From NCBI GenBank assembly GCA_017962665.1, contig JAGCUU010000041.1, positions 1 through 63,215 of the forward strand: DNA of 63,215 nt, written 5' to 3'. The notes under the pieces were generated by a model. That model was not told the origin of the DNA, did no database searches, and was given only the letters and a program-made list of their open reading frames with translations. Numbering within the stretch: position 1 is the stretch's first letter; each line of letters opens with the position of its first letter. Of the stretch, positions 16,385 through 25,493 are shown one piece after another. A program made the translations under genes and the position numbers. Source of the stretch: Bacteroidales bacterium. Lineage in GTDB: Bacteria; Bacteroidota; Bacteroidia; Bacteroidales; P3.

Positions 16385-18076
16385 TTACCACCAGCCGCCG
16401 CCACCGCCGCCACTGCTGTACTGCGACAGGGAAACAGTGTTGCCGCCGGTGCATTCAGCATCCTTTTTGACCATGCCGTTGAGAATATCCGTGCCGCTGT
16501 TGACAGTAACTCCGCTTTTAACTTCAGGCTGGCTGGAGCCGGAAACCACCAGCTTTGTGCCACCCGACGACGGAGTCTTGAAGGCATGGACAACGTCACC
16601 CACCGTGATTGAATACCAGACATTCTTGTTCCACGACGATGATTGATAGCAACTCTGTGTAAGCTGGGCTCCGTTTTCAAGACTCCCAATTGCTACAATG
16701 GTGCCACCTTGAACATACAGCCTGAATCCACCCTCGGTATTGGCATCGATAGCCATCTCCGGCGAGTTCTTGCCAATCACATAGATGAAACCGCCTTGAA
16801 TATAACAATTGCCATTGGCGTCGAGGCCATCGTTTCCTGTGGAATGTGCACAAACATATCCACCGGTAATTGTCATTGTCGACGCACTGTTGACAGCGTC
16901 GTCGGAAGAGTATGCATAAACCTCTCCTCCACTGATGGTAACAGTACCCTTGCTCTCAATCGCCTCATGTTTTGATGCGCTTGCATAGACAGTGCCGCCA
17001 TTGAAATATAGGTTTCCGTCGAACTTGATACCCTTTGCCCCCACACTCCTGTTGTTGTTGCCACCGCCACCAGGCCATCCTCCACCACTCGAGCCAAAGT
17101 TGGAACCAGTTACCGTCACCTGAACCGTTCCGCCATTGAAATAACCATCGCCATCGCAACTAATTCCCTTGCCACCCGTGCCGCTGCTGCTTACCGTCAA
17201 AGAACCATCATTCATTTCGAAGAGCTTATCGGCCTTGATTCCCGCAACACGATTCGTATCTCCGCTAACAACAACCGTATTTCCCGTAACGCTTATATTG
17301 GTCACTCCACCATTAAAACGAACGAGTGAATCGCTGCTGAAACCTTTTTTCCCGTTGGCGGAGACATGTACATCTATTGTACCACCATTGACAAGGATAT
17401 AGTCTTTGCCTCGAACGCCATGTCCAGATGATGAATTGACATTAACAATGCATCCATCAAGGAAACCGACGTATTCATCACTGGTTATGCCAGACTTGCC
17501 AGTGGCATTGACCGTCAAACTTCCAGTGCCACTGAAAACAATCTGCCCTTCGCTAAACAAAGCGGCTTTCTCGTCTTCATTTGAAGGGGTAAGGGTATAG
17601 CTGCTGCCATCGGCCAACATGCTGCTGCCAACAAGGACGACATCGGTACGTTTCCCCTTGTTGGGAGTATCACTCAGACCCTGGATATTTATAGCCGCCC
17701 CACGACTGTTTGCAATACTGACGTTGTCGAGACGTATAGTCTGTTTTCTGCCACTATATATCTTCAAATAGCCGTCATTGGCGGTACCCTTTAGCACATA
17801 AAGCACTTTCTCAGAGCCATTGTTTCTAACAACCACATCATTGCCATTAATGGAGACCGTCTGGTTACTGCCATTGCCTGTAACAGTGGCGGAACTGTTT
17901 GCAGAGAACGTCACCGTAACAGTACGTGACGATGTAGTGTCCTGTGTCTCGTCATCCGAACCAGCGGTATCTGACGGGTCTGAAACGACTGTAACAATGT
18001 CGTCTTTGTGACATCCTGCAAAGAGCAGAACCGCACAACAGACAAGTACTCGCAAGAGGAATCTATTTACAATCAT
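16385..18076 (-). CDS. Cthe_2159-like (DUF4353) beta-helix lipoprotein
   Basis: A 563-residue surface or periplasmic lipoprotein. The lipobox LLFAGC lies at about residues 17-22 when ATG 18076 is used, which fits better than the track start at 18097 seven codons earlier. The body is a run of beta-helix turns with repeated G-x-I/V-x-V/I and NGG motifs (IRLDNVSIANS, FNGGVTNISVTG, YFNGGTVQVTV, ITGGYVCAHS), as in the Cthe_2159 family described as binding acidic polysaccharides. A Gly/Trp/Asn-rich insert breaks the helix near residue 340, and the last residues are SSGGGGGGWW. It may bind pectin-like glycans by family analogy only. It forms a two-gene unit with the DUF2490 barrel. Confidence 0.8.
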   Translation of the reverse strand: MIVNRFLLRVLVCCAVLLFAGCHKDDIVTVVSDPSDTAGSDDETQDTTSSRTVTVTFSANSSATVTGNGSNQTVSINGNDVVVRNNGSEKVLYVLKGTANDGYLKIYSGRKQTIRLDNVSIANSRGAAINIQGLSDTPNKGKRTDVVLVGSSMLADGSSYTLTPSNEDEKAALFSEGQIVFSGTGSLTVNATGKSGITSDEYVGFLDGCIVNVNSSSGHGVRGKDYILVNGGTIDVHVSANGKKGFSSDSLVRFNGGVTNISVTGNTVVVSGDTNRVAGIKADKLFEMNDGSLTVSSSGTGGKGISCDGDGYFNGGTVQVTVTGSNFGSSGGGWPGGGGNNNRSVGAKGIKFDGNLYFNGGTVYASASKHEAIESKGTVTISGGEVYAYSSDDAVNSASTMTITGGYVCAHSTGNDGLDANGNCYIQGGFIYVIGKNSPEMAIDANTEGGFRLYVQGGTIVAIGSLENGAQLTQSCYQSSSWNKNVWYSITVGDVVHAFKTPSSGGTKLVVSGSSQPEVKSGVTVNSGTDILNGMVKKDAECTGGNTVSLSQYSSGGGGGGWW

Positions 18077-18124
18077 ATGGCATTCAAGCAAATACACAAC
18101 AACGTCTGTGTAACACAGGATTTA

Positions 18125-18132
18125 CAAAGTTA
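18125..18132 (-). promoter_or_regulatory. -7 box upstream of the beta-helix gene
   Basis: On the minus strand TAACTTTG, about 50 bases before ATG 18076. Confidence 0.5.
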
Positions 18133-18181
18133 AACAAAAAAAAAGCCATTAACAAGAAGCCTCTTTTTATTGTTTCGTCGC

Positions 18182-19972
18182 TTATTTGAATAGAGCGTCG
18201 ATCTGATCCTTGTATGCTGCGGCGACGTTGCGGCGTATGAGTTTCTGTGTCGGAGTGAGGAATTTGTTAGCCTCGCTCCATGTGTCGGCAACAAGCACGA
18301 ACTTCTTCACCTGTTCGGTGACGCCAAGTTCCACATTGTACTTGTCAACAACCTTCTGGAATCGGGCTATGACCTTTTTGTCGGCAATCATCTCTTCCTT
18401 GGTTTCAGCGACAACGCCATGGCGGCCGCACCAATCTTTCAGCATGTCGAAATCCGGCGCGATGACTGCAGCGGCAAATTTTTGCTCAGCGCCCACAACC
18501 ATCATGTCAAGGATGAACGGCGACTGTTTCATCTTCTCCTCAATAACCTCAGGATTGATGAATTTACCCATCGATGTCTTGAACATGCTCTTTGTGCGAC
18601 CAGTGATGAAGAGGTAACCGTCCGGATCGAAGTAACCGGTGTCGCCGGTATGGAACCAGCCGTCACTGTCTATAGCCTCAGCCGTCAGTTCCGGCTGATT
18701 GTAATAACCTTTCATAACATTTCCGCCACGGCACTGAATCTCATTTGTATCGGAATCTATACGTACCTCTATCTCTCGCATGGCGAAACCCACAGAGCCT
18801 ATCTTGCGTCCTTTTTTATTACTGTTCGTCACGGCAATAAGCGGAGAACATTCTGTTATTCCGTAGCCTTCGTAAAGGTCAAGACCAACACAAGAGAAGA
18901 AACGTGTAAGACGCGGTTGTATGGTCGCGCCTCCACTGACGAGCATACCCAAACAGCCTCCCATACCTTCACGAATCTCGCCATACACCAGCTTGTCGGC
19001 AATCTTTTTCTGAAACTTGTACCAGCAACTTAGCTTGCTCTCGTCAAGGTCGTAATCGAAAGCGAGGTCGATTGCCCAATCAAATATCTTCTTTTTCACG
19101 CCTGTCATTTTCTCACCTTTTCGGTATATTTTGTCATATACCTTTTCGATAAATCTCGGCACACAAGCCAACATGTGAGGATGGATTTCTTTGCAGTTAT
19201 CCCCCACCTTGGCTATACTTTCTGCGTATGAAATCTCAAAACAGAGCCACTGGTATAGATAACCCATCATACGCTCATAAATATGACACATGGGCAACCA
19301 GCTTAAGGCACGCGTCCAGCTTGGATCAGGACTGCCTTTAATCTCCTGCACATTCATAATCAAACCCCTGTGGGCAAGCATTACACCCTTGGGGGTTCCC
19401 GTGGTGCCACTGGTGTATATCAGCGTGCAGACATCGTCTGTTGTCAACGAATCCTTAATCTCCTGAAGACGTTTCGCGGCATCGTCATGTTCCTCAAGGT
19501 AGCGTTGTCCCAAAAGATAAATGTCGCTCAACGATTTCACTCCCTCAACAGGAACAATGGTGCAGAGATTCTCCAGATGCGGCAATTTCTCACGGATATT
19601 ACTGATTTTCTTGTAAAGAGCAGGGGTTTCAACCACCAAAAGGCGTACATGGGCATCATTCAGTATATAGAGATAGTCCTCCTCGCTGATTGTGGGATAG
19701 ATCGGCAACAACACCGCACCTGTCTGCTGCACACCAAAATCAACATAATTCCATTCGGGCCGTCCGGCGGAAATAAGACCAATATTCTCGCCTTTACGGA
19801 CTCCCAAGTGCATCAACGCATAGCTTATGAGATTGGATTTTTCAATATATTCATCAATGTAATGGCTTTTCCACTCCCCATTTTCCTTGAATTTAAATAC
19901 TGGACGCTCAGGGTGCAATTCCTTTCGCCAAGGGAGCAAATCGAACAATCGAGTCGGATCCTGCATAATCAA
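18182..19972 (-). CDS. fadD: Long-chain acyl-CoA synthetase
   Basis: A 596-residue AMP-forming enzyme that activates fatty acids as acyl-CoA through an acyl-adenylate. The ATP-binding loop is TLIYTSGTTGTPKGVMLAH (about residues 190-208), the second core motif is GYGITECSP and the third is GWFHTGDTGYFDPDGYLFITGR. Length and motifs fit the bacterial ACSL-type family common in Bacteroidota. The N-terminus may begin at the second Met (19966). It is transcribed alone from the promoter at 19996-20003. Confidence 0.9.
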   Translation of the reverse strand: MIMQDPTRLFDLLPWRKELHPERPVFKFKENGEWKSHYIDEYIEKSNLISYALMHLGVRKGENIGLISAGRPEWNYVDFGVQQTGAVLLPIYPTISEEDYLYILNDAHVRLLVVETPALYKKISNIREKLPHLENLCTIVPVEGVKSLSDIYLLGQRYLEEHDDAAKRLQEIKDSLTTDDVCTLIYTSGTTGTPKGVMLAHRGLIMNVQEIKGSPDPSWTRALSWLPMCHIYERMMGYLYQWLCFEISYAESIAKVGDNCKEIHPHMLACVPRFIEKVYDKIYRKGEKMTGVKKKIFDWAIDLAFDYDLDESKLSCWYKFQKKIADKLVYGEIREGMGGCLGMLVSGGATIQPRLTRFFSCVGLDLYEGYGITECSPLIAVTNSNKKGRKIGSVGFAMREIEVRIDSDTNEIQCRGGNVMKGYYNQPELTAEAIDSDGWFHTGDTGYFDPDGYLFITGRTKSMFKTSMGKFINPEVIEEKMKQSPFILDMMVVGAEQKFAAAVIAPDFDMLKDWCGRHGVVAETKEEMIADKKVIARFQKVVDKYNVELGVTEQVKKFVLVADTWSEANKFLTPTQKLIRRNVAAAYKDQIDALFK

Positions 19973-19995
19973 AGTATTAAATTATGTTAATTTTG

Positions 19996-20003
19996 CAAAG
20001 TTA
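19996..20003 (-). promoter_or_regulatory. -7 box of the acyl-CoA synthetase gene
   Basis: TAACTTTG on the minus strand, giving a leader of roughly 17 bases. Confidence 0.5.
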
Positions 20004-20235
20004 CACATTTTTTTCCAAAACAACACTTTTCTAATACAAAAAATATCAACAATAATTCATAAACAAGCATATATCATACTTTTAGAAATCATCGATCAAA
20101 TTTCAAAAAAAAATTTAGAATCATTTTTTATGATAAAAAGAGGACATTATTAATTTCATAAAAGCAAATTCGGAATCTCTTTGCTATTGTCCACAAATGA
20201 GTATTATGAGGAAAAAATATTTTGTAAAAAAACTC

Positions 20236-20266
20236 TTGCAAGGAAACAAAAAAAATATTATTTTTG
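20236..20266 (+). promoter_or_regulatory. Promoter of the phosphofructokinase gene
   Basis: TTG at 20236-20238, a 20-base spacer and TATTTTTG at 20259-20266 match the Bacteroidota pattern. Transcription from about 20273 shows that upstream in-frame ATG 20197 cannot be the start. The leader contains a GCGG/CCGC hairpin near 20281-20308. Confidence 0.7.
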
Positions 20267-20364
20267 TAGTTTGGAATTTTTGCGGCAAACAACGTTTACC
20301 GCAGTGTATTTCAATTGTTTTTTTACTATTATACAATATATCTTTTATCTCTTTATTTTTTGAT

Positions 20365-21465
20365 ATGGCACTGAAAAGAGTAATGGTTTTGACCGGTGGG
20401 GGCGACTGTCCTGGATTGAACGCAGTTATTCGCGGAATAGTGAAACGTGCCTCGCAGGAAAAGGACTGGGAGGTAATCGGCTGCATTGAGTCGTTCAATG
20501 GAGTATTACGCGAACCAACTGAAATAGAGATATTGGACGAAAAGAGAGTTGAAGGTCTTCAGATTCAGGGCGGTACCATTCTGGGCACCACCAACAAAGG
20601 AGGTCCCTTTGCCTGGCCCGTCAAAAATGCCGACGGTTCATGGAGCACGGCAGACCGCAGTGACGAGATGCTGCGAAAACTGCAATATATGGGAGTCGAC
20701 GCTGTCATTAACATCGGAGGCGATGGATCCCAACGGATTTCCCTCGGACTCTACAATAAAGGTCTTAACATCGTTGGAGTACCAAAGACCATTGACAACG
20801 ACCTTTCAATGACCGACTATACTTTTGGATTCCAGACTGCCGTACAGATATGTACCGATGCCATCGACAAACTGGTGACAACAGCAGCAAGCCATAACAG
20901 GGTCTTCATCATGGAAGTTATGGGTCGCGACGCCGGGTGGATAGCACTCCACAGCGCCATTGCCGGTGGTGCCGACGTATGCCTTATACCTGAAATACCA
21001 TACGACATTGAAAGAATAAAGGCTAAAATTGAAAAAAGATACAACAAACGTCGCGGAAACTGTATCATCGTCATTGCCGAAGGTGCCATGCCTAAGGGCG
21101 GCTCCGTAACAGGCACCGAGACCGGCGAAGTGGGTTACCAGCACATAAAGCTCGGAGGCATCGCCGAAAAGCTTCAAGTCGACCTTAAGGCTGCAGGTGT
21201 CGAACATGACATCAGATGCACCATACTTGGACACCTTCAGCGTGGTGGCACACCTATTGCTTTCGACCGCGTATTGGCCACTGAATTCGGCGTCCGCGCA
21301 ATGGAATTTGTGCTGGAAGGCCGTTTTGGCCAAATGGTGGCATACCATCACCCGGACATTGTCGGCGTTTCCCTTGAAGAGGCTGTACGCACTCCACACC
21401 TGATAGACCCCAACGAACGGCTCGTTCATACCGCAAAAGGCGTGGGAATAGAGATGGGAGGATGA
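20365..21465 (+). CDS. pfkA: 6-phosphofructokinase
   Basis: A 366-residue glycolytic enzyme that phosphorylates fructose 6-phosphate. Motifs are LTGGGDCPGLNAV (9-21), NIGGDGSQ (116-123), PKTIDND (140-146, with the catalytic Asp), and MEVMGRDAGW. At the two positions that separate phosphoryl donors, this protein has Gly121 (E. coli Gly104; Asp in PPi enzymes) and Lys141 (E. coli Gly124; Lys in PPi enzymes), so it is the mixed type and is more likely to use ATP. The start is set by length and by the promoter. The next gene is purH, 48 bases downstream. Confidence 0.93.
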   Translation: MALKRVMVLTGGGDCPGLNAVIRGIVKRASQEKDWEVIGCIESFNGVLREPTEIEILDEKRVEGLQIQGGTILGTTNKGGPFAWPVKNADGSWSTADRSDEMLRKLQYMGVDAVINIGGDGSQRISLGLYNKGLNIVGVPKTIDNDLSMTDYTFGFQTAVQICTDAIDKLVTTAASHNRVFIMEVMGRDAGWIALHSAIAGGADVCLIPEIPYDIERIKAKIEKRYNKRRGNCIIVIAEGAMPKGGSVTGTETGEVGYQHIKLGGIAEKLQVDLKAAGVEHDIRCTILGHLQRGGTPIAFDRVLATEFGVRAMEFVLEGRFGQMVAYHHPDIVGVSLEEAVRTPHLIDPNERLVHTAKGVGIEMGG

Positions 21466-21513
21466 TCAGACAACAGTATTCATCAAATTTGAGAAACAAA
21501 AAACAAAGAACAA

Positions 21514-23052
21514 ATGGAAGCAAAAAAAATAAAATCAGCATTAATCTCGGTTTTCTACAAAGACGGTCTGGAGGATATAGTCCGCGCCCTTGACAAAAAC
21601 GGCGTAACCATTTATTCAACAGGCGGAACTTACAAATTCATAACAGATCTCGGAATCAAGGCCGTTACCGTCGAATCGCTCACTGGCTATCCTTCCATAC
21701 TCGGAGGCCGTGTCAAAACACTGCACCCCAAAGTATTCGGAGGCATTCTTAGCCGCCGTGACATGTTCAGCGACAGCGAACAGCTTAACGAATACGAGAT
21801 TCCCGAAATCGACCTTGTTATTGTCGACCTCTACCCCTTCGAGCAAACCGTCGCAAGCGGTGCCGCAGAACAGGATATCATCGAGAAAATCGACATCGGA
21901 GGCATTTCCCTTATCCGCGCTGCTGCCAAGAACTTCAAGGATGTGGTAATAGTTCCTTCCGTCGAACATTACGCTGAATTCCTGACGATATACAACAGTC
22001 AGGATGGTTGCACAACACTTGAAGACCGTCATAGATTCGCCGCCTATGCTTTCGGCGTAAGCAGCCACTACGACACCGCCATTCATGCCCATTTCGCAAA
22101 GACAGAACCCGACATCAAAAAAACCGAATTCAGTATCCAGTACTCACCATGCAACACGCTACGCTATGGCGAGAACCCACACCAACAGGGATGGTTCTAC
22201 GGCGACCTTGACGCTTGCTTTGACAAACTGAACGGCAAAGAAATATCCTATAACAACCTTGGCGATATCGACGCAGCCTGCAACCTTATTGATGACTTCG
22301 AGCAGACCGCTTTCGCCATTCTGAAACACAATAACGCCTGCGGAATGGCATGCAGGGAGAATATCCTTGATGCATGGAAAGACGCCCTTGCCGGCGACCC
22401 GGTAAGCGCTTTCGGAGGCATACTGATTACCAACCGCAAAGTCACCAAGGAGGTCGCTGAGGAGATGCACAAGATTTTCTTCGAAGTATGCATCGCCCCA
22501 GAATACGACGAGGATGCCCTCGCTATCCTGAAAGGCAAGAAAAACCGCATCATCCTGCGTCGCAAAAGCCAAGGCTGCAACAACACGCTCGTGTTCCGCA
22601 ACGTTTTGAACGGTGTCCTTGTTCAAGACAAAGACAATGTCGTTCCCAAAGCATCTGAACTCACGGAGAGTGTCACCTCTGCCAAGGTTTCCGCTGAGAT
22701 GGCTTCAGACATGGCTTTTGCCACTATTCTTGTCAAACATACAAAAAGCAACGCCATCGTTCTGGCGAAAAACGGACAACTGCTTGCCAGCGGCACCGGT
22801 CAGACCAGTCGCGTGGACGCTCTACGCCAAGCCATCGCAAAAGCCCGTTCCTTCGGATTCGACCTTAACGGTGCTGTCATGGCCAGCGACGCTTTCTTCC
22901 CCTTCGCCGACTGTGTAGAAATTGCCCACGAGGCAGGAATCACTGGCGTGGTACATCCCGGAGGCTCGATACACGACCAAGACAGCATCGACTACTGCGA
23001 GAAAAACGGTATGGCTATGGTCATTACTGGCAAACGCCACTTCAAACACTAA
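21514..23052 (+). CDS. purH: AICAR transformylase / IMP cyclohydrolase
   Basis: The 512-residue bifunctional enzyme for the last two steps of IMP synthesis. The cyclohydrolase (MGS-like) domain covers about 1-195 (YSTGGTYKFI, VKTLHPKVFGGIL, IDIGGISLIRAAAKN). The transformylase domain follows, with RYGENPHQ, KHNNACGMA, DPVSAFGG and GQTSRVDA, and the conserved end SDAFFPFADCVE, GGSIHDQDSI. Its length is normal. It precedes mreB, the usual order in Bacteroidales. Confidence 0.97.
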   Translation: MEAKKIKSALISVFYKDGLEDIVRALDKNGVTIYSTGGTYKFITDLGIKAVTVESLTGYPSILGGRVKTLHPKVFGGILSRRDMFSDSEQLNEYEIPEIDLVIVDLYPFEQTVASGAAEQDIIEKIDIGGISLIRAAAKNFKDVVIVPSVEHYAEFLTIYNSQDGCTTLEDRHRFAAYAFGVSSHYDTAIHAHFAKTEPDIKKTEFSIQYSPCNTLRYGENPHQQGWFYGDLDACFDKLNGKEISYNNLGDIDAACNLIDDFEQTAFAILKHNNACGMACRENILDAWKDALAGDPVSAFGGILITNRKVTKEVAEEMHKIFFEVCIAPEYDEDALAILKGKKNRIILRRKSQGCNNTLVFRNVLNGVLVQDKDNVVPKASELTESVTSAKVSAEMASDMAFATILVKHTKSNAIVLAKNGQLLASGTGQTSRVDALRQAIAKARSFGFDLNGAVMASDAFFPFADCVEIAHEAGITGVVHPGGSIHDQDSIDYCEKNGMAMVITGKRHFKH

Positions 23053-23057
23053 TTTGA

Positions 23058-23070
23058 TAAAGGTTAAAGT
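23058..23070. repeat. GGTTAAAG-type short repeat
   Basis: A single ATAAAGGTTAAAG unit just after the purH stop. Confidence 0.45.
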
Positions 23071-23150
23071 CTTGAGAGTCTTTTCGCTTATTATCAATAA
23101 AATAATCATTACCATTATCACATCTGATTTTTTAATCGTCACTTAACATA

Positions 23151-23158
23151 TATTTTTG
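23151..23158 (+). promoter_or_regulatory. -7 box of mreB
   Basis: TATTTTTG, about 90 bases before the mreB start, so mreB need not depend on purH transcription. Confidence 0.55.
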
Positions 23159-23168
23159 AAACAAAAAC

Positions 23169-23215
23169 AGGCTTTTTACGTAATAGGTAATTACAGAAAT
23201 AAAAAATGCCTTTTT
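23169..23215 (+). terminator. Terminator-like hairpin in the mreB leader
   Basis: AGGCTTTTT pairs with AAAAATGCCT apart from one bulge, then five T residues. It lies after the -7 box and before ATG 23248, so it could either stop purH readthrough or attenuate mreB. Confidence 0.45.
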
Positions 23216-23247
23216 AACAATTAATTCAATCAACCTCGCAATATTTT

Positions 23248-24270
23248 ATGGGACTTTTCTCATTATTTAACAGAGAACTGGCAATGGACCTTGGCACCGC
23301 CAACTCCATTGTGATTTACAACGAACAGGTTGTTATCGACGAGCCGTCGATAGTGGCACTCGACAAAACCACCAACAAGATCATGGCTGTCGGCAAGCGT
23401 GCCCAGCAGATGGACGGCAAAAACAACAAGAATATCGAGACCATTCGTCCGCTAAGAGGAGGCGTTATCGCTGATTTCGAGATGGCACAACATCTCATCC
23501 GCGAACTTATCAAGATGACCAATATCACACGCTCTTTCATGCCTCCGGCACTGCGTATGGTCATCTGCATCCCCTCCGGCATAACCAACGTTGAAGAACG
23601 TGCCGTCCGCGAAAGTGCAGAACAGGCCGGTGCCAAGGAAATAAGGATGATCCATGAACCTATGGCGGCAGCCATCGGTATCGGCATCGACGTCCTTGAG
23701 CCATACGGCAACATGATTGTCGATATCGGAGGCGGTACAGCCGAGATCGCAGTCATCTCGCTGGGCGGAATTGTGTGCAACAAATCCATCAAGGTCGCTG
23801 GCGACGAATTCAACGACAACGTCGTCGAATATATGCGCAAACAACACAATATCGTTATCGGTGTACGCACTGCTGAAAGAGTGAAAATCTCTGTCGGCTC
23901 TGCCATTTCCGAACTCGAGAACCCGCCAGACGACTATGAGACCCTCGGTCGCGACCTACTGACAGGTCTTCCGAAAAACATCCTTGTCAACTACAAGGAA
24001 ATAGCCCATGCCCTTGACAAATCCATCGCACGTATCGAGTCAGCCATTCTCGAAACTCTTGGAGACACTCCTCCCGAACTGGCTGCCGATATCTATAAGA
24101 GCGGTATATATCTTGCAGGTGGCGGCTCCCTGTTGCGCGGACTTGACCAGCGTATCGCCTCGAAGACAAAACTCAAAGTTCATATCGCAGAGGATCCCCT
24201 CCGCGCTGTAGCTCGAGGAACAGGCATCGCGCTCAAGAATTTCAACAAGTTCTCATTCCTTATCAAGTAA
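23248..24270 (+). CDS. mreB: Rod-shape actin homologue MreB
   Basis: A 340-residue cytoplasmic actin-like ATPase that guides lateral wall synthesis. Seen are the phosphate loop AMDLGTANS (about 12-20), IPSGITNVEERAV, the EPMAAAIGIG segment, the second phosphate loop MIVDIGGGTAEIAVI and ILAGGGSLLRGLD-type adenosine motif (YLAGGGSLLRGLD). An N-terminal amphipathic start (MGLFSLFNREL) fits membrane contact. In most Bacteroidales mreC, mreD and pbp2 follow; here a terminator and dtd on the other strand follow. Confidence 0.96.
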   Translation: MGLFSLFNRELAMDLGTANSIVIYNEQVVIDEPSIVALDKTTNKIMAVGKRAQQMDGKNNKNIETIRPLRGGVIADFEMAQHLIRELIKMTNITRSFMPPALRMVICIPSGITNVEERAVRESAEQAGAKEIRMIHEPMAAAIGIGIDVLEPYGNMIVDIGGGTAEIAVISLGGIVCNKSIKVAGDEFNDNVVEYMRKQHNIVIGVRTAERVKISVGSAISELENPPDDYETLGRDLLTGLPKNILVNYKEIAHALDKSIARIESAILETLGDTPPELAADIYKSGIYLAGGGSLLRGLDQRIASKTKLKVHIAEDPLRAVARGTGIALKNFNKFSFLIK

Positions 24271-24313
24271 TCTTTGTCAAGGAGAGTTTTACTAAATCCT
24301 TCAAAGACTATAC

Positions 24314-24346
24314 AAAAAAAGGAGTACCTATCGGTACTCTTTTTTT
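24314..24346. terminator. Bidirectional terminator between mreB and dtd
   Basis: GAGTACC and GGTACTC with loop TATC are flanked by seven A residues and eight T residues, so the stem with a T-run forms on both strands. It serves the convergent mreB and dtd genes. Confidence 0.85.
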
Positions 24347-24351
24347 ATGTT

Positions 24352-24813
24352 TCAGAAGGAATCGCGAAGCTGCGAATCCATAACTATTGTCACTGGTCCG
24401 TCATTCACAAGCGACACCTGCATGTCTGCGCCAAAGACACCGGTTTGCACCGGCTTGCCAAGAAGAGACGAGAGCCGCTGACAGAACTTTTCATACATAG
24501 GCACTGCAAAGTCCGGTTTGGAAGCGCGGATATAACTAGGCCTGTTACCCTTGCGAGTACTGGCCATCAGTGTAAACTGGCTTACCACCAGGATGGCAGG
24601 CTCCACCAAATCAGTAACAGGAATATTCATAACACCTTGAGCATCATTAAATATCCTCATAGACACTATCTTACGACACAAAAAATCAATATCCTCGTCG
24701 CTGTCACGGTCCTCAATACCCAAAAGGACAAGCAACCCCTCTCCTATTTCCGATTTTCTAACACCTTCAATATCTACGGAGGCACTCTTTACACGCTGAA
24801 TCACTATTCTCAT
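24352..24813 (-). CDS. dtd: D-aminoacyl-tRNA deacylase
   Basis: A 153-residue enzyme that hydrolyses D-amino acids from mischarged tRNA. It carries the active-site segment SQFTLMASTRKGNRPSY and the cross-dimer Gly-cisPro segment NDGPVTIVMDS near the C-terminus, both diagnostic. The length is typical (about 145-150). It follows yigZ by 11 bases and is likely cotranscribed. Confidence 0.95.
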   Translation of the reverse strand: MRIVIQRVKSASVDIEGVRKSEIGEGLLVLLGIEDRDSDEDIDFLCRKIVSMRIFNDAQGVMNIPVTDLVEPAILVVSQFTLMASTRKGNRPSYIRASKPDFAVPMYEKFCQRLSSLLGKPVQTGVFGADMQVSLVNDGPVTIVMDSQLRDSF

Positions 24814-24824
24814 AATAATAGCTT

Positions 24825-25469
24825 TTATGACACAATGTCTATCTTTACACCACGTATCAAGGCGACAGAATCATAGAAACGTACACTTACCGACTGCCGT
24901 ACCTCTACTTCAAGGCTGCAATCAAGGTCGAAATGCTGATTTAACGGTGACAGACCATACTCTTTGAGTATACGCATCACGTCGTTAAGCAAAGCATATT
25001 CAAAATGCAGACCATAACGAACATCTATGGTTTTCTCGACAATATCGGCATGTTCAATGGCGTCACGTGCAGCAGCCTTGTAGGCGTTAGCAAGTCCCGA
25101 AGCACCAAGAAGGATACCTCCGAAATAGCGCACAACAACTATCAAGGTGTTGGTAAGGTCTGCCGACAACAGCTGACCATATATAGGCCTGCCGCCTGTT
25201 CCCGACGGCTCGCCGTCGTCGTTGGCACGCCAAGCCTCCTTGTTAGCTCCAAGGATATAAGCATAACAATGGTGACGGGCATCATAATAGTCCTTTCTGA
25301 GAACATCCAGGTGTGCCTTGACTTCATCAACAGTACGCACAGGATATGCAAAAGCAAGAAACTTGCTTCCTTTTTCCTTGTATAGGCCCTCAGAAGGAGA
25401 TTTTATAGTGTTATATGTGTCGTCGAACAATGAACGAGAGAAAAAAAAACCGTACGACAGCAACGCCAT
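24825..25469 (-). CDS. yigZ: YigZ/IMPACT family protein
   Basis: A 214-residue protein with the N-terminal UPF0029/IMPACT domain (KGSKFLAFAYPV, DARHHCYAYILG, DDGEPSGTGGRPI, TNTLIVVVRYFGG, GLANAYKAAA) and a C-terminal DUF1949-like domain (LLNDVMRILKEYGL). It may bind nucleic acid or affect translation, but its function is not settled. The first 15 or so residues are probably an over-long start; SRSLFDDTYNTI may be nearer the real N-terminus. It lies between mutB and dtd, all on the minus strand. Confidence 0.88.
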   Translation of the reverse strand: MALLSYGFFFSRSLFDDTYNTIKSPSEGLYKEKGSKFLAFAYPVRTVDEVKAHLDVLRKDYYDARHHCYAYILGANKEAWRANDDGEPSGTGGRPIYGQLLSADLTNTLIVVVRYFGGILLGASGLANAYKAAARDAIEHADIVEKTIDVRYGLHFEYALLNDVMRILKEYGLSPLNQHFDLDCSLEVEVRQSVSVRFYDSVALIRGVKIDIVS

Positions 25470-25493
25470 ACGGTTAATATCATAGAAAAAAAA

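Noticed and set aside
20197-20364. N-terminal extension of phosphofructokinase
   Set aside because: The promoter at 20236-20266 places the transcript start downstream of this ATG, and the extension is hydrophobic and unlike any PFK.
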